Shown: positions 29,020 to 42,097, counted from the stretch's first letter. The stretch: DNA of 64,000 nt from Salinivibrio costicola subsp. costicola ATCC 33508 = LMG 11651 (GCA_000565345.1 AQOF01000014.1:27212-91211); one strand, 5' to 3'. Numbers and translations: made by a program. Notes: generated by a model from the letters alone, not told the origin.

Positions 29020-32000
29020 TTAAAGCGCAGCCATTGCGTTTTTGATCCGCTTATCAGACACCGGGTACGGGGTACCCAATTGCTGAGCAAAGTAACTCAC
29101 GCGTAGCTCTTCAATCATCCAACGAATCGCCTTCACCTCATCAGGCACCGGCTTTCCTTTTGGCAGCTTGTTATACAGCGTTTTATAGTCGTTCATGACC
29201 GACTCTATCTTGAGCATATGGTTACGATCGCGCGTCGGATCGACGGGTAATTTTTCTAGTCGACGCTCTATCGCCTTCATATAGCGCAAAATATCCGGCA
29301 GCCGCTCCCAACCACAGTCGGTGGCAAACCCTTTGTATATCAAGCCTTCCAATTGCGCTTTAATATCAGACATAGCAAATGCCATCGACAAATCTACTTT
29401 GCCTTTCAGTTTTTTGTTGATAGTAAACGCATGCGTCAGGATTTGCTCAACGTGCTGAGCAATGTCGACCACTGTATCGCCTAGCTCTGCACGCACGGTT
29501 TCTTTTAACGACTCAAACTCGGCCTCTTCCCAAGTAAGGCCGCCGTGCTGAGCAATTAATTTATCGACGCCACAAGCAATACAATCATCGATTAAATACA
29601 GCACACGCCCATAGGGGTTAAAGTACAGTCCCAGCTTTGATTTGTTGGGTAAATGTGCATGAAGATATTTAATCGGCGATGGCACATTGAGTAAAATCAA
29701 CCGGCGCTGTCCGGCCTGCATCGCTTTTAGTTGCTGATCTTCCGTTTCAAATAAGCGAATCGCGACGCTGTCTTTTTCATCCACCAGCGCCGGGTAAGCC
29801 TTGACTTCAAAGCCATGTTTTTTTTGCTGATAACGCGATGGCAAACGGCCAAAGTGCCATTGCGTGATCCCTTGCTGCTCAATGTCATCATCTGCCACGT
29901 CCGACAAGGTGGCCTGAACCTGATCTTTGAGTGACACTTTAAGCGCGTTCAGATCTTCGCTTTCCGCGAGAGTTCGATTTTTATCATCGACGACGCGGAA
30001 CTGCATCCGCAAATGTTCTGGCAGTTGGCTGAAGTTCCAGCTTTCACGCGCAATGGTCACCCCTGACATCTGCTTAAGGGCTTTTTCCATACTATCTAGC
30101 AAAGGCGCCTCTAGTGGCGTCACGCGCTGTAAGATTGCATCGGCATAGTTGGGGGCCGGGACAAAGTTACGACGTAACGGCTTAGGCAAGGATTTGATCA
30201 ATGCGACAATCAGCTCATGACGCAGACCCGGCACATGCCAATCAAAGCCCTCTTCAGATACCTGGTTGAGAATCGGTAACGGAATATGCACCGTGACCCC
30301 ATCATGATCTTGCCCGGGTTCAAACTGATAACTGAGCTTGAGTTTGACGTTATCTTGATACCAAACGTTGGGATAGTCTAACTCGGTGACATGGCTCGCA
30401 TCACCTTGCAGCAGCATGGCTTTTTCGAAATTCAGTAAATCGGGATCGTCCTGACGGGCTTTTTTCCACCAGCTATCAAAGTGACGACCACTGACCACAC
30501 TGTGATCGAGACGCTGGTCATAAAAATCAAACAAGGTGTCATCGTCTGCCAAAATATCGCGGCGACGCGATTTAAGCTCTAGCTCTTCCACCTCCGCAAG
30601 CAGCTTTTGATTTTGACGGAAAAAGGCGTGCTTAGTCTGCCAGTCGCCTTCAACCAGCGCCGAGCGAATAAATAGTTCGCGGCTGAGCACAGGATCAATC
30701 GGGCCATAGTTTACTTTGCGGCTGGCAACAATCGGGATCCCGTATAAGGTCACTTTTTCGCTTGCCATGACCGCCGCCTGCTTCCGAGACCAATGCGGCT
30801 CACTGTAGGTGCGCTTAATCAGATGCTGCGCCAAGGGTTCGACCCACTCGGGTTGGATCCGCGCGGCAATTCGCCCCCATAATTTGGAGGTTTCGACCAG
30901 CTCGGCCACCATCACCCATTTAGGCTGTTTTTTAAATAAGCCCGATCCAGGAAAAATATGGAAACGTGCATTGCGGGCACCTTGGTAATCGTTCTTCTCT
31001 TGGTCTTTTAAACCAGTATGACTCAACATGCCGGCGAGTAAAGCCATATGCACAGCCTGATAGTTTGCCGGCTCTTGGTTAAATGCGCTGTTTTGCTCTT
31101 TCATTACCTGGGTAATTTGGTAGTGGACATCTTGCCACTCTCGTACACGCAGGTAGTTGAGGTAGTCTTTTTTACACTGCTTGCGGAACTGGTTATTCGA
31201 CAGCAATTGTTGCTGCTCTTTCACGTAGCCCCACAGATTGACATACGCTAAAAAGTCGGATTCTTTATCGGCAAACCGGCGGTGCTGCTCATCGGCTTGT
31301 TGCTGTTTGTCCGCCGGACGCTCACGCGGATCTTGAATCGCCAGCGCGGCAGCAATCACCATCACTTCATTGAGTGCCCCATACTTAGGCGCTTCAATCA
31401 CCATGCGCGCTAAACGCGGATCAATCGGAAGCTTGGCCAGGGTTTTGCCCACTCCCGTCAGCTGACGCTTGGAGGCCACTTGTCCGGATTTAATTGCCCC
31501 CAGCTCTTCGAGTAAGCGCACACCGTCTTTAATGTGACGGCTATCAGGTGGCTGAACAAACGGAAAGGCTTGAATATCACCCAGACCAAGCGCCGTCATT
31601 TGCAAAATCACCGACGCCAGATTGGTTCGAAGAATTTCCGGATCGGTAAACTCAGGTCGACCTAAAAAATCGTCTTCGCTATAAAGGCGAATACAAATCC
31701 CTTCTGACACACGCCCGCAACGGCCCTTACGCTGGTTGGCACTGGCTTGCGAAATTGGCTCAATGGGCAACCGCTGTACCTTGGTGCGGTAGCTATAGCG
31801 TGAAATGCGCGCCGTACCCGGATCAATCACATACTTGATCCCCGGGACCGTCAACGAGGTTTCTGCGACGTTGGTGGCCAGTACAATCCGTCGCCCAGAA
31901 TGAGATTGAAAAACACGATTTTGTTCGCCGGCAGAAAGCCGAGCATAGAGCGGTAAAATCTCGGTATCCCGTAACTGGCGACGTTGCAAGTGATCGGCCG

Positions 32001-32913
32001 TGTCACGAATTTCTCGCTCACCATTCATAAAGATCAGAATGTCGCCTGGCCCTTCGGTGCAAAGCTCATCGACGGCTTCGCTAATCGCTTCAAGCTGATC
32101 GCGGTCGCTTTCATCGTCTTCAGCCAACGGACGATAGCGCACGTCAACCGGATAAGTGCGGCCAGACACCTCAATCATGGGAGCATTGTTGAAATGCTTA
32201 GAAAAACGTTCTGGGTCGATGGTCGCCGAGGTGATGATGACTTTTAAGTCGGGACGCTTTGGCAGCAACTCGCGCAAATAGCCGAGAATAAAGTCGATAT
32301 TGAGGCTACGTTCGTGCGCTTCATCGATGATGATGCAGTCATACTGATTGAGATAACGATCATGCTGAATTTCTGCCAACAAGATCCCGTCAGTCATCAG
32401 CTTTACTTGAGTCGCATCTGACACCTTGTCGTTAAAACGCACTTTATAGCCGATACTACGGCCAAGCTCGACATCAAGCTCATCGGCAATGCGAGAAGCA
32501 ACAGAGCGCGCCGCCAAGCGACGTGGCTGCGTATGACCAATGGTCCCTGCAACACCCAGCCCTAATTCCATACAAATCTTGGGTAGCTGAGTGGTTTTAC
32601 CCGATCCCGTTTCACCGGCAATAATCACTACCTGATGGTTGGCAATAGCCTCGGCAATATCGTCTTTTTTCTGACTAACGGGCAATGCCTCAGGATAACT
32701 AATGGTGGGCGTGCTCGTTTGTCGCGATAAGACGCGCTGCATGCTTTGCGCCATATCCGCGGCGATTTGATCGTAAACGGCCTGTTTGGCATCGTTTTTA
32801 TTGATTTTCTGCGCACCGTAAATGCGTTTTTTAAAGCGAAAACGGTCTTGCAGCATACAATCGTTTAAGGCTGCAAATAGCGTGTCTGGCGTGTTGTGAT
32901 GACGTGAACTCAA
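29020..32913 (-). CDS. hrpA: ATP-dependent RNA helicase HrpA
   Basis: This is a 1297-aa DEAH-box helicase of full length. Walker A GETGSGKT lies at about 100-107, DEAH at about 197-200, the SAT motif in ITSATIDPERF, and motif VI QRKGRCGRV; winged-helix, ratchet and OB domains and a long C-terminal region follow. HrpA rescues stalled or collided ribosomes and affects mRNA processing. The start is TTG at 32913: it gives an N-terminus that aligns with E. coli HrpA, while the next ATG would delete 19 residues. It reads as a single transcription unit ending at the hairpin at 28907-28931. Confidence 0.95.
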   Translation of the reverse strand: MSSRHHNTPDTLFAALNDCMLQDRFRFKKRIYGAQKINKNDAKQAVYDQIAADMAQSMQRVLSRQTSTPTISYPEALPVSQKKDDIAEAIANHQVVIIAGETGSGKTTQLPKICMELGLGVAGTIGHTQPRRLAARSVASRIADELDVELGRSIGYKVRFNDKVSDATQVKLMTDGILLAEIQHDRYLNQYDCIIIDEAHERSLNIDFILGYLRELLPKRPDLKVIITSATIDPERFSKHFNNAPMIEVSGRTYPVDVRYRPLAEDDESDRDQLEAISEAVDELCTEGPGDILIFMNGEREIRDTADHLQRRQLRDTEILPLYARLSAGEQNRVFQSHSGRRIVLATNVAETSLTVPGIKYVIDPGTARISRYSYRTKVQRLPIEPISQASANQRKGRCGRVSEGICIRLYSEDDFLGRPEFTDPEILRTNLASVILQMTALGLGDIQAFPFVQPPDSRHIKDGVRLLEELGAIKSGQVASKRQLTGVGKTLAKLPIDPRLARMVIEAPKYGALNEVMVIAAALAIQDPRERPADKQQQADEQHRRFADKESDFLAYVNLWGYVKEQQQLLSNNQFRKQCKKDYLNYLRVREWQDVHYQITQVMKEQNSAFNQEPANYQAVHMALLAGMLSHTGLKDQEKNDYQGARNARFHIFPGSGLFKKQPKWVMVAELVETSKLWGRIAARIQPEWVEPLAQHLIKRTYSEPHWSRKQAAVMASEKVTLYGIPIVASRKVNYGPIDPVLSRELFIRSALVEGDWQTKHAFFRQNQKLLAEVEELELKSRRRDILADDDTLFDFYDQRLDHSVVSGRHFDSWWKKARQDDPDLLNFEKAMLLQGDASHVTELDYPNVWYQDNVKLKLSYQFEPGQDHDGVTVHIPLPILNQVSEEGFDWHVPGLRHELIVALIKSLPKPLRRNFVPAPNYADAILQRVTPLEAPLLDSMEKALKQMSGVTIARESWNFSQLPEHLRMQFRVVDDKNRTLAESEDLNALKVSLKDQVQATLSDVADDDIEQQGITQWHFGRLPSRYQQKKHGFEVKAYPALVDEKDSVAIRLFETEDQQLKAMQAGQRRLILLNVPSPIKYLHAHLPNKSKLGLYFNPYGRVLYLIDDCIACGVDKLIAQHGGLTWEEAEFESLKETVRAELGDTVVDIAQHVEQILTHAFTINKKLKGKVDLSMAFAMSDIKAQLEGLIYKGFATDCGWERLPDILRYMKAIERRLEKLPVDPTRDRNHMLKIESVMNDYKTLYNKLPKGKPVPDEVKAIRWMIEELRVSYFAQQLGTPYPVSDKRIKNAMAAL

Positions 32914-33084
32914 GGCGATTCCTGCTTACTGCTTAATCTTTTAAGGCGTTTATCAGTGTCACAGCCGATAAATAAGGTTGATTGGTGTCGCATCCTATCA
33001 CAAAGTAAAAAGAATCAAACCTGCATAGGATTCGCGCCGTATTCTATGACAGACCGAAATGACTTCGCAGTAGGGAGAAGCGTC

Positions 33085-33549
33085 ATGCTTAAACAGCTAT
33101 TTAGTAAATTAGAATCTGCCTTTGCGGCCGATCTGGGGCAACAGGGCGATCAAGCAGGCTTATCACGGCATCAAGCGATGGCTGGCCTGCTCAGTGAAGT
33201 CGCCATGGCGGATCATGATATTGATGAAAGGGAGAAGGAGACCAAGAAAGCACGGATCTGCCAACTTTTATCGCTTGAGAGCACGCAAGCTGAATCGTTA
33301 CTTGAGCAAGCACGACAACACAGTGAGCATGCAACGTCACTCTATGAATATACCGATAAATTACGCGATCTCGACCCGCACACACGGATTTTGCTTATCG
33401 AAGCCATGTGGTCGGTGGCTTACGCCGATGAAAACATCGACCCCTTAGAGGAAGCCGTGATTCGAAAAACGGCCGAGCTACTTTATGTCGATCATGCTGA
33501 CTTTATTCGCGCCAAATTAACGGTTATCGACAACGATGAACGTGACTAG
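33085..33549 (+). CDS. TerB-like (tellurite resistance/DjlA-type helical) protein
   Basis: This 154-aa all-helical acidic protein has no signal peptide. MAGLLSEVAMADHDIDEREKE and LIEAMWSVAYADENIDPLEEAVIRKTAELL are the two repeated acidic segments of the TerB fold, which bind divalent metals. Stand-alone members occur in many gammaproteobacteria with no proven role, so tellurite resistance should not be assumed. The start at 33085 follows GGGAGAA. It is divergent from hrpA and convergent with btuD, only 13 bases apart. Confidence 0.8.
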   Translation: MLKQLFSKLESAFAADLGQQGDQAGLSRHQAMAGLLSEVAMADHDIDEREKETKKARICQLLSLESTQAESLLEQARQHSEHATSLYEYTDKLRDLDPHTRILLIEAMWSVAYADENIDPLEEAVIRKTAELLYVDHADFIRAKLTVIDNDERD

Positions 33550-33562
33550 CAACGCGTGGTAG

Positions 33563-34366
33563 TTAACTCGTTCGCGCACGCATAATCACGGGGCCATTTA
33601 CCGTGGAGACTTGCTCAAGCGGGGTCGCAAACACCTCTGAAAGTTGGCGATCGGTTAACACCTGCCCAGGGCGCCCAGTGGCAACAAGGCGTCCCTGGTT
33701 AAGCAATAATACCTTATCGGCATGTACCAATGTCCGGTTGAGATCGTGATTCGCCATCACAATCGCAATGCCATAAGTTGCTGCCATCATGCTAATTTCT
33801 TGGTAGATGATTTCTTGTTGTGCCACATCAAGCCCAGTTGCCGGTTCATCCAGTAATAGCAGACACGCATGAGGGTTAAGTGACGGCAACACTTGCAACA
33901 AAGCGCCGGCGAGACGAACACGTTGCCACTCTCCTCCGGACAAGCTATCAATGCGCCGATGGAGTTTATCGGAAACAGCTAAACGCGAGGCGATATGATT
34001 CACCGCCTCATCACGTGCGCTGCCAGCCATTCGCTGTAAGCTTTGTCCTTGTAAGCTTGGTCTTGGTAAGCTATCAAGCACCAGATTAAGGTATTCAAAC
34101 ACCCCCATGACGAACGCCGGACGTTGATGCTGCATCAGGTAGCCGCGCCACTGCGCCAATGTTTGCCGGGTTTGACCGCCGAGACGTTGGCTATTGATCG
34201 CGATGTGACCAGCTTCTGGCATCTCTAATCCCGAGAGAAGCTGTAACAAGGTACTTTTGCCACTGCCATTAGGCCCAATTAAATGCACCACCTGCCCGGC
34301 TTCAACGGATAGGGAAAGGGGAAAAAGCCTCGGCGGCAAACTCACATCTTGCGCATGAACCACCAT
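33563..34366 (-). CDS. btuD: Vitamin B12 ABC transporter, ATP-binding protein
   Basis: The protein has 267 aa. Walker A GPNGSGKS (about 31-38), the Q-loop in LMQHQRP, signature LSGGEWQRVRLAG (the GEWQR form is typical of BtuD), Walker B LLLLDEP and the switch His in MANHDLN are present. It energises cobalamin uptake with BtuC. The ATG at 34366 overlaps the btuC stop by one base (TAATG). No btuF or btuB gene is adjacent. Confidence 0.88.
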   Translation of the reverse strand: MVVHAQDVSLPPRLFPLSLSVEAGQVVHLIGPNGSGKSTLLQLLSGLEMPEAGHIAINSQRLGGQTRQTLAQWRGYLMQHQRPAFVMGVFEYLNLVLDSLPRPSLQGQSLQRMAGSARDEAVNHIASRLAVSDKLHRRIDSLSGGEWQRVRLAGALLQVLPSLNPHACLLLLDEPATGLDVAQQEIIYQEISMMAATYGIAIVMANHDLNRTLVHADKVLLLNQGRLVATGRPGQVLTDRQLSEVFATPLEQVSTVNGPVIMRARTS

Positions 34367-35363
34367 TACCCTACCCTCACTAACATCCAAATAAACAAAG
34401 GTGCACCAATCACACTGGTTACCACGCCGACAGGTAACTCCGCCGAGGGAATAATAAGCCGTCCAATGGTATCCGCACAGACGAGCAATAATGCGCCGGC
34501 AAGCGCCGACATTGGCAACAAGTAGCTATTACGGCTGCCCAACCATAAGCGCAAATAATGCGGCACAATTAGACCAATAAAGCCGATCACACCGGCCGTC
34601 GCAACCGATACCCCAACCAGTATGCTCACGAGCACAATCAACTGCCAACGCAGCCGATGAGTATCAAGTCCCAATTGCTGTGCTTGTTGGTCGCCAAGCA
34701 TGAGTTGATCGAGTTTTTGCCCGTAGCGCCATAATAGCGCAATACAAGGTAACGTTATCAATAATATCGCAACATGCTCTAAACGCATGCCCGATAGGGA
34801 TCCCATTAACCAAACCATTAATTGGCGTAGGTTAAAGTCGGTGCTGAAATAAAATGCCAATGTCACTCCCGAGCCGGCTAAGATGCTCAGGCAACCCCCA
34901 CCAATAAAATTCGGGACGTGGCTAATGCCCGGCGTGCCAACATTACCAATATCAAGGTAAAGGCACTGGCGCCTAGCATCGCAGCAATCGCCATATGCGA
35001 GCTTGATGCCCACGTAGGTGCAAGCAGTAATAATAAGACGACCGCAATGCTCGCCCCACCGGAGATCCCAAGCACACCCGGCTCAGCCAAAGGATTACCC
35101 AGCAATACTTGCAAGCTGGCTCCCGCCATCGCCAGCGACGCTCCTATCAATAATGCAGCTAACACCCGAGGCAAACGCAGCTGGATCAGCAGTTGTTGCG
35201 CCAATGGCGAATCGGGCGCGAGCGGATTAATCCAGAGCTCTCCCACACTCAGCGCCGCGCCACTGGCTAACAACAAAAGACAGGAAAAAAGACATAACGC
35301 GCGCCGCCAACGGATATGTTGGCGGGCGGTGAGTGATGACACTTGCATGGGTCGTTCGACCAT
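34366..35363 (-). CDS. btuC: Vitamin B12 ABC transporter permease (one frameshift)
   Basis: The restored protein has 332 aa, a FecCD-family permease with about 10 helices. QHIRWRRAL near the N-terminus, [43 protein letters not shown] and [19 protein letters not shown] are the family hallmarks. The frame breaks near 34890, where minus-strand GCC should be GCCC, restoring [18 protein letters not shown]. An alternative ATG at 35348 would shorten the N-terminus by five residues. It is coupled to btuD. B12 specificity comes from the BtuD partner and could be confused with iron-siderophore systems. Confidence 0.85.
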
Positions 35364-35452
35364 CTATTTAGCACATAATAATGCAATGTACTTTACCGAC
35401 TGAATCAACGGTTGAAAAGCGCTAACGCCCAGCGTGTGGCAAGAGTACGCAA

Positions 35453-36483
35453 TTACGCTGATGTTGTATTCACATACAAGGGCTGGTCGGCATCAGGGCG
35501 AAAAGGCGTGGCTAATAATCCAGCACGATGGCCAACCGGCACATTCGCATTGGGGAAGATCACGACCTCACCGTCTTGCTCAGCATGAATGCTCATGCCT
35601 TCATCCGTGGCTAAGCATTCACCTTGCTGAAACAGCGTAAAGTTCTTCGCCGAGGATGAAAACGTCAGCGCAAACTGCTCGGTGTGTTTCGTCAACGTGC
35701 GTGTTACTCGATAAAAACGCATGGGTGTCAGTGTCGAGGGCAACGCAGTCTCGCTAAGGAGCGTGCGTAATGTCTGATTAAGCGGTGCATACTCACGCAT
35801 GTCGTTCTCATACAGTGGCGCAACACGCCCCATTTCTAAGGTCGCCGCCAAGGCATCATGATGGTTGGCGCTGTACCAGCTGAATGTGGGGGATGGCGAT
35901 TGTGACAGAACACTCGCATCCATTTGCGCATCGTTGAGCAAGGCCGCCAGTGGGCGTACATCCGTCGCTTTAGACGTCGTGGGGATCACGCCAAACATAT
36001 AGTGGAAAGAGTCGCGAATAGCGCTGTGTAAATCCAAGTGCCAACGCTGCATTGACGCGGCTGCGCCGCAAAAAAGTCACTGACTGCTTGCTGTAGCTGG
36101 TTTGCCAAGTGGTGTTCTTCGTTTTTTTCTTGATTCCAGCCACCAAAAAGACGGTTCAAGTTATCTTCAATAAACCGGGTATGGGCTTTAATGGCTTCTG
36201 CATGACCAATAATGAGCAGTAACGGCACCGTCGGAATCAATGCGCCACTGAGAATATCGGCCAGCAACCCGTCAATCAGCTCAATCGGTGCGGTTTCATC
36301 GCCATGGATCCCCGCAGATAAGACCACGCAACGCGATACCGTGGGGTTGTCAGGTTGGATGCGCACCACACCGGGCATGTGGTGTGTGAAGGTCATAGAC
36401 GACTGATGCCATTGGTCGGCTTGGAACGCGTGAGGCGCGGTCAGGGCGGCATCAATAAAGGCGCCTGGGCGTGCTGTCAGCAT
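35453..36483 (-). CDS. astE: Succinylglutamate desuccinylase (one frameshift)
   Basis: The restored protein has 343 aa, an M14-like zinc amidohydrolase of the AstE/aspartoacylase family. The zinc-binding pieces are SAGIHGDETAPIELIDGLL (His and Glu) and WHLDLHSAIR (second His), and FIEDNLNRLFGG is the substrate segment. It hydrolyses N-succinylglutamate in the last step of the arginine succinyltransferase pathway. The frame breaks near 36072: one base is missing from a T-run on the minus strand (A6 at 36070-36075 on the plus strand), which restores FFCGAAASMQRWHLDLH. The other ast genes are not in this window. Confidence 0.87.
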
Positions 36484-36582
36484 AATGCTTCCTTTTATTA
36501 CAACTAGACAACAAAACGTTACAACGAGATAACCAATAACCCCAGTGTTTTATCCTGACAATGTGATCATGTATAGACAAAT

Positions 36583-36610
36583 TAAAAACCCGTGAACCAA
36601 AGGCACACGG
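36583..36610 (-). terminator. Terminator after ihfA
   Basis: On the minus strand CCGTG (36610-36606) pairs with CACGG (36594-36590) and is followed by GTTTTTAAT. The stem is short but correctly placed about 45 bases after the ihfA stop. Confidence 0.55.
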
Positions 36611-36653
36611 CTTTCTATTGTGGTGCTATCACCACCGACAAGTTGATGTAGGC

Positions 36654-36950
36654 TTACTTTTCAACTTCTGCATTTTCAACTCGTGCTTTAAGTTTTTGGC
36701 CGGGTCGAAAAGTGACAACACGACGCGCCGTGATCGGAATATCTTCCCCTGTTTTAGGGTTTCGACCGGGGCGTTGATTCTTGTCTCGCAAATCAAAATT
36801 ACCAAAACCGGACAGTTTGACTTGCTCGCCACTTTCAAGCGCTTTTCGTGCTTCTTCAAAAAACACTTCGACTGTATCCTTGGCGTCCCGTTTGCTAATC
36901 CCGATATTTTCAAACAGGTTCTCAGCCAAATCGACTTTCGTGAGCGCCAT
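36654..36950 (-). CDS. ihfA: Integration host factor subunit alpha
   Basis: This 98-aa HU/IHF-family DNA-bending protein has the alpha-subunit hallmarks [50 protein letters not shown] and the intercalating-proline arm (RPGRNP). It pairs with IhfB to bend DNA at specific sites. It follows pheT on the same strand as in E. coli, but a terminator (37312-37340) and a 400-base gap separate them, so it needs its own promoter. Confidence 0.97.
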   Translation of the reverse strand: MALTKVDLAENLFENIGISKRDAKDTVEVFFEEARKALESGEQVKLSGFGNFDLRDKNQRPGRNPKTGEDIPITARRVVTFRPGQKLKARVENAEVEK

Positions 36951-37353
36951 AGGTTTTCCCTCAAGAATTGTTTAACATATTGGCAATACCGCAGTATCGA
37001 CACCGCCATTCTACACGTGGTCTACGCGTCTTTAGCCCTTGTATTTTAGGAACATTCGAAAACCACTTAAAAACAAGTGTATGCCAACTGGCTGATTTGC
37101 GCCAACTTTTTTACATGAAAAAAATAGCGCCATGTCCAAAAAATTGACCTTTTAAACCAATACGTTACACGTTTATCTGCCGGTACGTCTATAAATGGAC
37201 AACCTCTGTGGTCGATGTTAGACGCCTTTATCAATAATTGAACAATTAATAAACAAATATAGCGAATTTATTCAGTTTTTCAAACGCATAGATGTTAGGC
37301 CATTTAGGCATAAAAAAAGCAGCGTTACCGCTGCTTTTTTCACTTAAATGGGG
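36951..37353. other. Intergenic region between ihfA and pheT
   Basis: This 403-base non-coding stretch is AT-rich. It contains the pheT terminator (37312-37340) and, by position, the ihfA promoter. A small inverted repeat (CACTT 37064-37068 with AAGTG 37075-37079) is visible. I see no reading frame or RNA gene that I can support. Confidence 0.6.
37312..37340 (-). terminator. Intrinsic terminator after pheT
   Basis: Plus-strand AAAAAAAGCAGCG (37312-37324), loop TTAC, CGCTGCTTTTTT (37329-37340). The pheT gene reads into it on the minus strand, where the stem is followed by T residues. Confidence 0.9.
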
Positions 37354-39756
37354 CTAATCTCGCAAGACCACGCCCAGTTTTTCTGAGAGGTTGTGCACGA
37401 CACCCGACACCGCGTCACTGATATCGGCCTCTTCTAGGGTGCGCTCATCCGATTGCAAAATAAGTGCTATCGCTAAGCTCTTCTTCCCGTCTTCTACCCC
37501 TTTACCGGTATACAGGTCGAAAAGTTGTGCATCTTTAATCAGCGCATTACCACTTTGCAAACACGCAGCGACTACATCACCTGATGCGAGCGACTCATCG
37601 GCAATCACCGCAATATCACGACGGTTTGCAGGGAACTTGGACAGACCGGCCGCTTCAGGAATAAAGCGCGTATCAATCGCTTGCCATTCCAGCTCAAACA
37701 CCACGGTGCGCCCATTTAAGCCAAACTCGCGTTCTAGCTCTGGATGTAGCGTACCAATATGGCCGACAACATTGCCATCAAACTCAATCGCTGCAGTTTG
37801 GCCTGGGTGCATCGCGGGATGAGAGGCTGACACAAAGCGGAAATCATTCAACTGACCGGTTAGCTCAAGCACCGCTTCCAGATCCCCTTTCAAGTCAAAG
37901 AAATCAACCGTTGCGCTGGTCAGATCCCAATGCTCTTCGCTACTTGGTCCGGCAATGACCCCGGCAAGCATCCGCTCTTGGCGAATGTTATCTTGACGTA
38001 TGTCACCGCTCATATCGCCTTCAGGCGTGAAGCGTAAACCAAACTCGAACAAACGTACGCGCGGTTGTTGGCGCTTTTGATTATAGGCCACCGTATTGAG
38101 CAAACCAGGTAATAAGCTTAAGCGCATCGCGGACATATCCGCCGAGATGGGGCTGGGCAGGATTAACGGCGCCACATTCGGCACAATCAACGCCTGTTGC
38201 TTGGGCTCAACAAAGCTATAAGTGATCGCTTCATGGAAACCACGGTCAACCAGAAGATCACGTACACGCTTGAGTGGCATCGCCGCTTCTTTATATTCGC
38301 GCATGGTGAGCGCAGCTTTCGGCGCACGGGTCGGAATATTGTCGTAGCCATAGATACGACCCACTTCCTCAATCAAGTCTTGCTCGATGGCAATATCAAA
38401 ACGCCAGCTTGGTGCCGTTGCTTCCCAACCTTGATCGGTGGTCGTCACCGCCCAGCCTAAGCGGGTCAAAATGGCGTCGACATCCTCGTTGTCAATAGCA
38501 TGCCCGAGTAAACCATCGAGCTTGGTACGACGAAGCGTGACAGTGTCACGAACTGGCAAGGTGTTAGTGAACTCAGCCGTCACAATCTCGCCCGCTTCGC
38601 CGCCACAGATAGCCAGCAATAATTCAGTGGCTCGCTCCATCGCTGCGGCTTGCAGTGCCGGATCAACCCCGCGCTCAAAGCGGTGAGATGAATCTGTGTG
38701 TAGACCATAGCTACGTGCACGACCACGAATCGCTTCCGGGGCAAAAAAGGCTGACTCTAACAGAATATCTTGGGTTTCTGTGGTCACACCTGACTCTTGG
38801 CCGCCAAAAATGCCCGCCATCGCCAACGCTTTTTTCTCATCCGCAATAACGAGCGTTTGCGCATTTAGTTTGGCTTCATTGCCATCAAGTAAGGTCAGTG
38901 CTTCGCCTTCTTCGGCTAAACGCACCACGATGCCACCTTCAATCTTGCCAAGATCAAACGCATGCATTGGCTGACCTTGCTCAAGCATCACATAGTTGGT
39001 GACATCCACCACAGGATCGATAGAACGAATACCACTGCGACGCAGTTTTTCTTGCATCCACAACGGGCTCTGCGCATTAAGATCAACGTTTTTTACCACA
39101 CGACCCAGATAACGTGGGCACGCTTGCGGCGCATCGATGCGCACCGATACTTTGTCTTCAATGCTGGCAGCAACAGGCGTAATGGTAGGCTCTGTTACAT
39201 CGGTGCGGTTTAATACGCCCACTTCACGCGCCAAGCCACGTAGGCTCAAACAATCAGCGCGGTTTGGGGTCAAATCCACATCGATGGTGACATCGTTGAG
39301 TGCAAGATAATCACGGATGTCAGTACCAATCGGCGCGTCAGCGGGCAATTCGATAATGCCATCCGATTCCACATCGATACCCAGCTCGGTGAACGAGCAC
39401 AACATACCGAATGATGGCTGGCCGCGTAGCTTGGCCTTTTTGATTTTAAAATCACCGGGCAATACCGCTCCAACCATGGCTACCGCCACTTTTAAGCCTT
39501 GGCGACAATTCGGCGCACCACAGACAATATCCAGTAACTCATCGTTACCTACATTAATTTTAGTGACCCGCAGTTTGTCTGCGTCAGGGTGTTGACCACA
39601 TTCCACCACTTCACCCACAACCACACCGCTAAACTCGCCAGCCACGGGGGCAATCTCGTCAACTTCAAGACCGGCCATGGTGATCTGGTGGGCAAGCGCG
39701 TTGGTGTCGTTTGCTGGATTTACCCACTCTCTCAACCAAGATTCACTGAATTTCAT
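37354..39756 (-). CDS. pheT: Phenylalanyl-tRNA synthetase beta subunit
   Basis: The protein has 800 aa, close to the usual 795. It begins [14 protein letters not shown], then a tRNA-binding OB domain (about 40-150), B3/B4 editing domain (about 210-400), B5 domain (about 405-475), catalytic-like core, and C-terminal ferredoxin-fold anticodon-binding domain (about 705-800, [15 protein letters not shown]). It pairs with PheS as an alpha2beta2 enzyme that charges tRNA-Phe. It starts 19 bases after pheS. Followed by a strong terminator. Confidence 0.97.
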   Translation of the reverse strand: MKFSESWLREWVNPANDTNALAHQITMAGLEVDEIAPVAGEFSGVVVGEVVECGQHPDADKLRVTKINVGNDELLDIVCGAPNCRQGLKVAVAMVGAVLPGDFKIKKAKLRGQPSFGMLCSFTELGIDVESDGIIELPADAPIGTDIRDYLALNDVTIDVDLTPNRADCLSLRGLAREVGVLNRTDVTEPTITPVAASIEDKVSVRIDAPQACPRYLGRVVKNVDLNAQSPLWMQEKLRRSGIRSIDPVVDVTNYVMLEQGQPMHAFDLGKIEGGIVVRLAEEGEALTLLDGNEAKLNAQTLVIADEKKALAMAGIFGGQESGVTTETQDILLESAFFAPEAIRGRARSYGLHTDSSHRFERGVDPALQAAAMERATELLLAICGGEAGEIVTAEFTNTLPVRDTVTLRRTKLDGLLGHAIDNEDVDAILTRLGWAVTTTDQGWEATAPSWRFDIAIEQDLIEEVGRIYGYDNIPTRAPKAALTMREYKEAAMPLKRVRDLLVDRGFHEAITYSFVEPKQQALIVPNVAPLILPSPISADMSAMRLSLLPGLLNTVAYNQKRQQPRVRLFEFGLRFTPEGDMSGDIRQDNIRQERMLAGVIAGPSSEEHWDLTSATVDFFDLKGDLEAVLELTGQLNDFRFVSASHPAMHPGQTAAIEFDGNVVGHIGTLHPELEREFGLNGRTVVFELEWQAIDTRFIPEAAGLSKFPANRRDIAVIADESLASGDVVAACLQSGNALIKDAQLFDLYTGKGVEDGKKSLAIALILQSDERTLEEADISDAVSGVVHNLSEKLGVVLRD

Positions 39757-39775
39757 TATTACCTTGCCCCACTGA

Positions 39776-41069
<1,294 letters not shown>

Positions 41070-42097
41070 ATGCAAGACAACAATCATCCTTTACGCGTGT
41101 TTGTATCCACCTCGACCCACCCTTGGTTTAATTTGGCGGTGGAAGATACGATTTTCCGTACCATGTCATCAGCGCAAAATGTGCTCTTTCTTTGGCGTAA
41201 CGACAATACGGTGGTGATCGGGCGTGGTCAAAATGCATGGCGCGAATGCAACACTCGTAAAATGGAACAAGACGGCGTTGAGTTAGCCCGACGCCAAAGC
41301 GGTGGTGGCGCCGTGTTTCATGATCTCGGCAATACTAACTTTACCTTTATGGCCGGCAAGCCCGGTTATGACAAATCGGTATCGACACAAATTGTGTTGA
41401 ATGCGCTAAAAACACTCGGTATTGAGGCAACGGCCAGTGGACGCAATGATCTCACCATGGATACCCCTGAAGGCGCTCGCAAAATCTCAGGGTCAGCCTA
41501 CAAAGAGACAAAAGATCGTGGGTTTCATCACGGCACCCTATTGATTAATGCCAACTTGTCGCGACTGGGCGATTACCTCAACCCTGACTCCAAAAGCTGC
41601 AAGCCAAGGGCATTACCTCTGTACGCGCGCGGGTAGCGAATATTTCCGATTATGTCCCGGACGATCACCCACCAAGCCTGAGTGATGCGATCAAATCTGC
41701 ATTCTTTAACCACTATGGCAATACCGCTGAGATTGAATACATTTCTCCTGAGGCCAAACCCGATGTCGAAGGCTTTAACGCCATCTATGAAAAACAGTGC
41801 AGTTGGGAATGGAATTTTGGCAAAAGCCCGCAATTTATGCATACGTTTGATGAGCGCTTCGAATGGGGCGGTATTGAGCTGCATTTAGATGTAAAAAATG
41901 GCGAAATCGCCGACTGTCAGCTATTTACCGATAGCTTAACGCCAGGGCCGCTAGAAATACTGGCAAGCCAGTTGATCGGACAAACCTATCACTCGGAAAC
42001 ACTCTATCAATTTGTCACCAATCAGGCAGAAGTCGATCCAAGCCACCAGGCCATGTATCAGGATATTGCCCTTTGGCTGCGCCACGCTCTCGCTTGA
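41070..42097 (+). CDS. lplA: Lipoate-protein ligase A (one frameshift)
   Basis: The restored protein has 342 aa. [20 protein letters not shown] and [18 protein letters not shown] match the LplA N-terminus; [21 protein letters not shown] is the lipoyl-binding glycine loop; [21 protein letters not shown] carries the catalytic Lys; the C-terminal accessory domain begins near residue 245. It activates free lipoate with ATP and transfers it to E2 and H proteins. The frame breaks at 41592-41595, where A4 should be A5, giving [22 protein letters not shown] lies 5 bases before the ATG. Confidence 0.9.

Noticed and set aside
33085..33549. Tellurite-resistance operon
   Set aside because: Only a stand-alone TerB-like protein is present; no terACDE or related genes are near.
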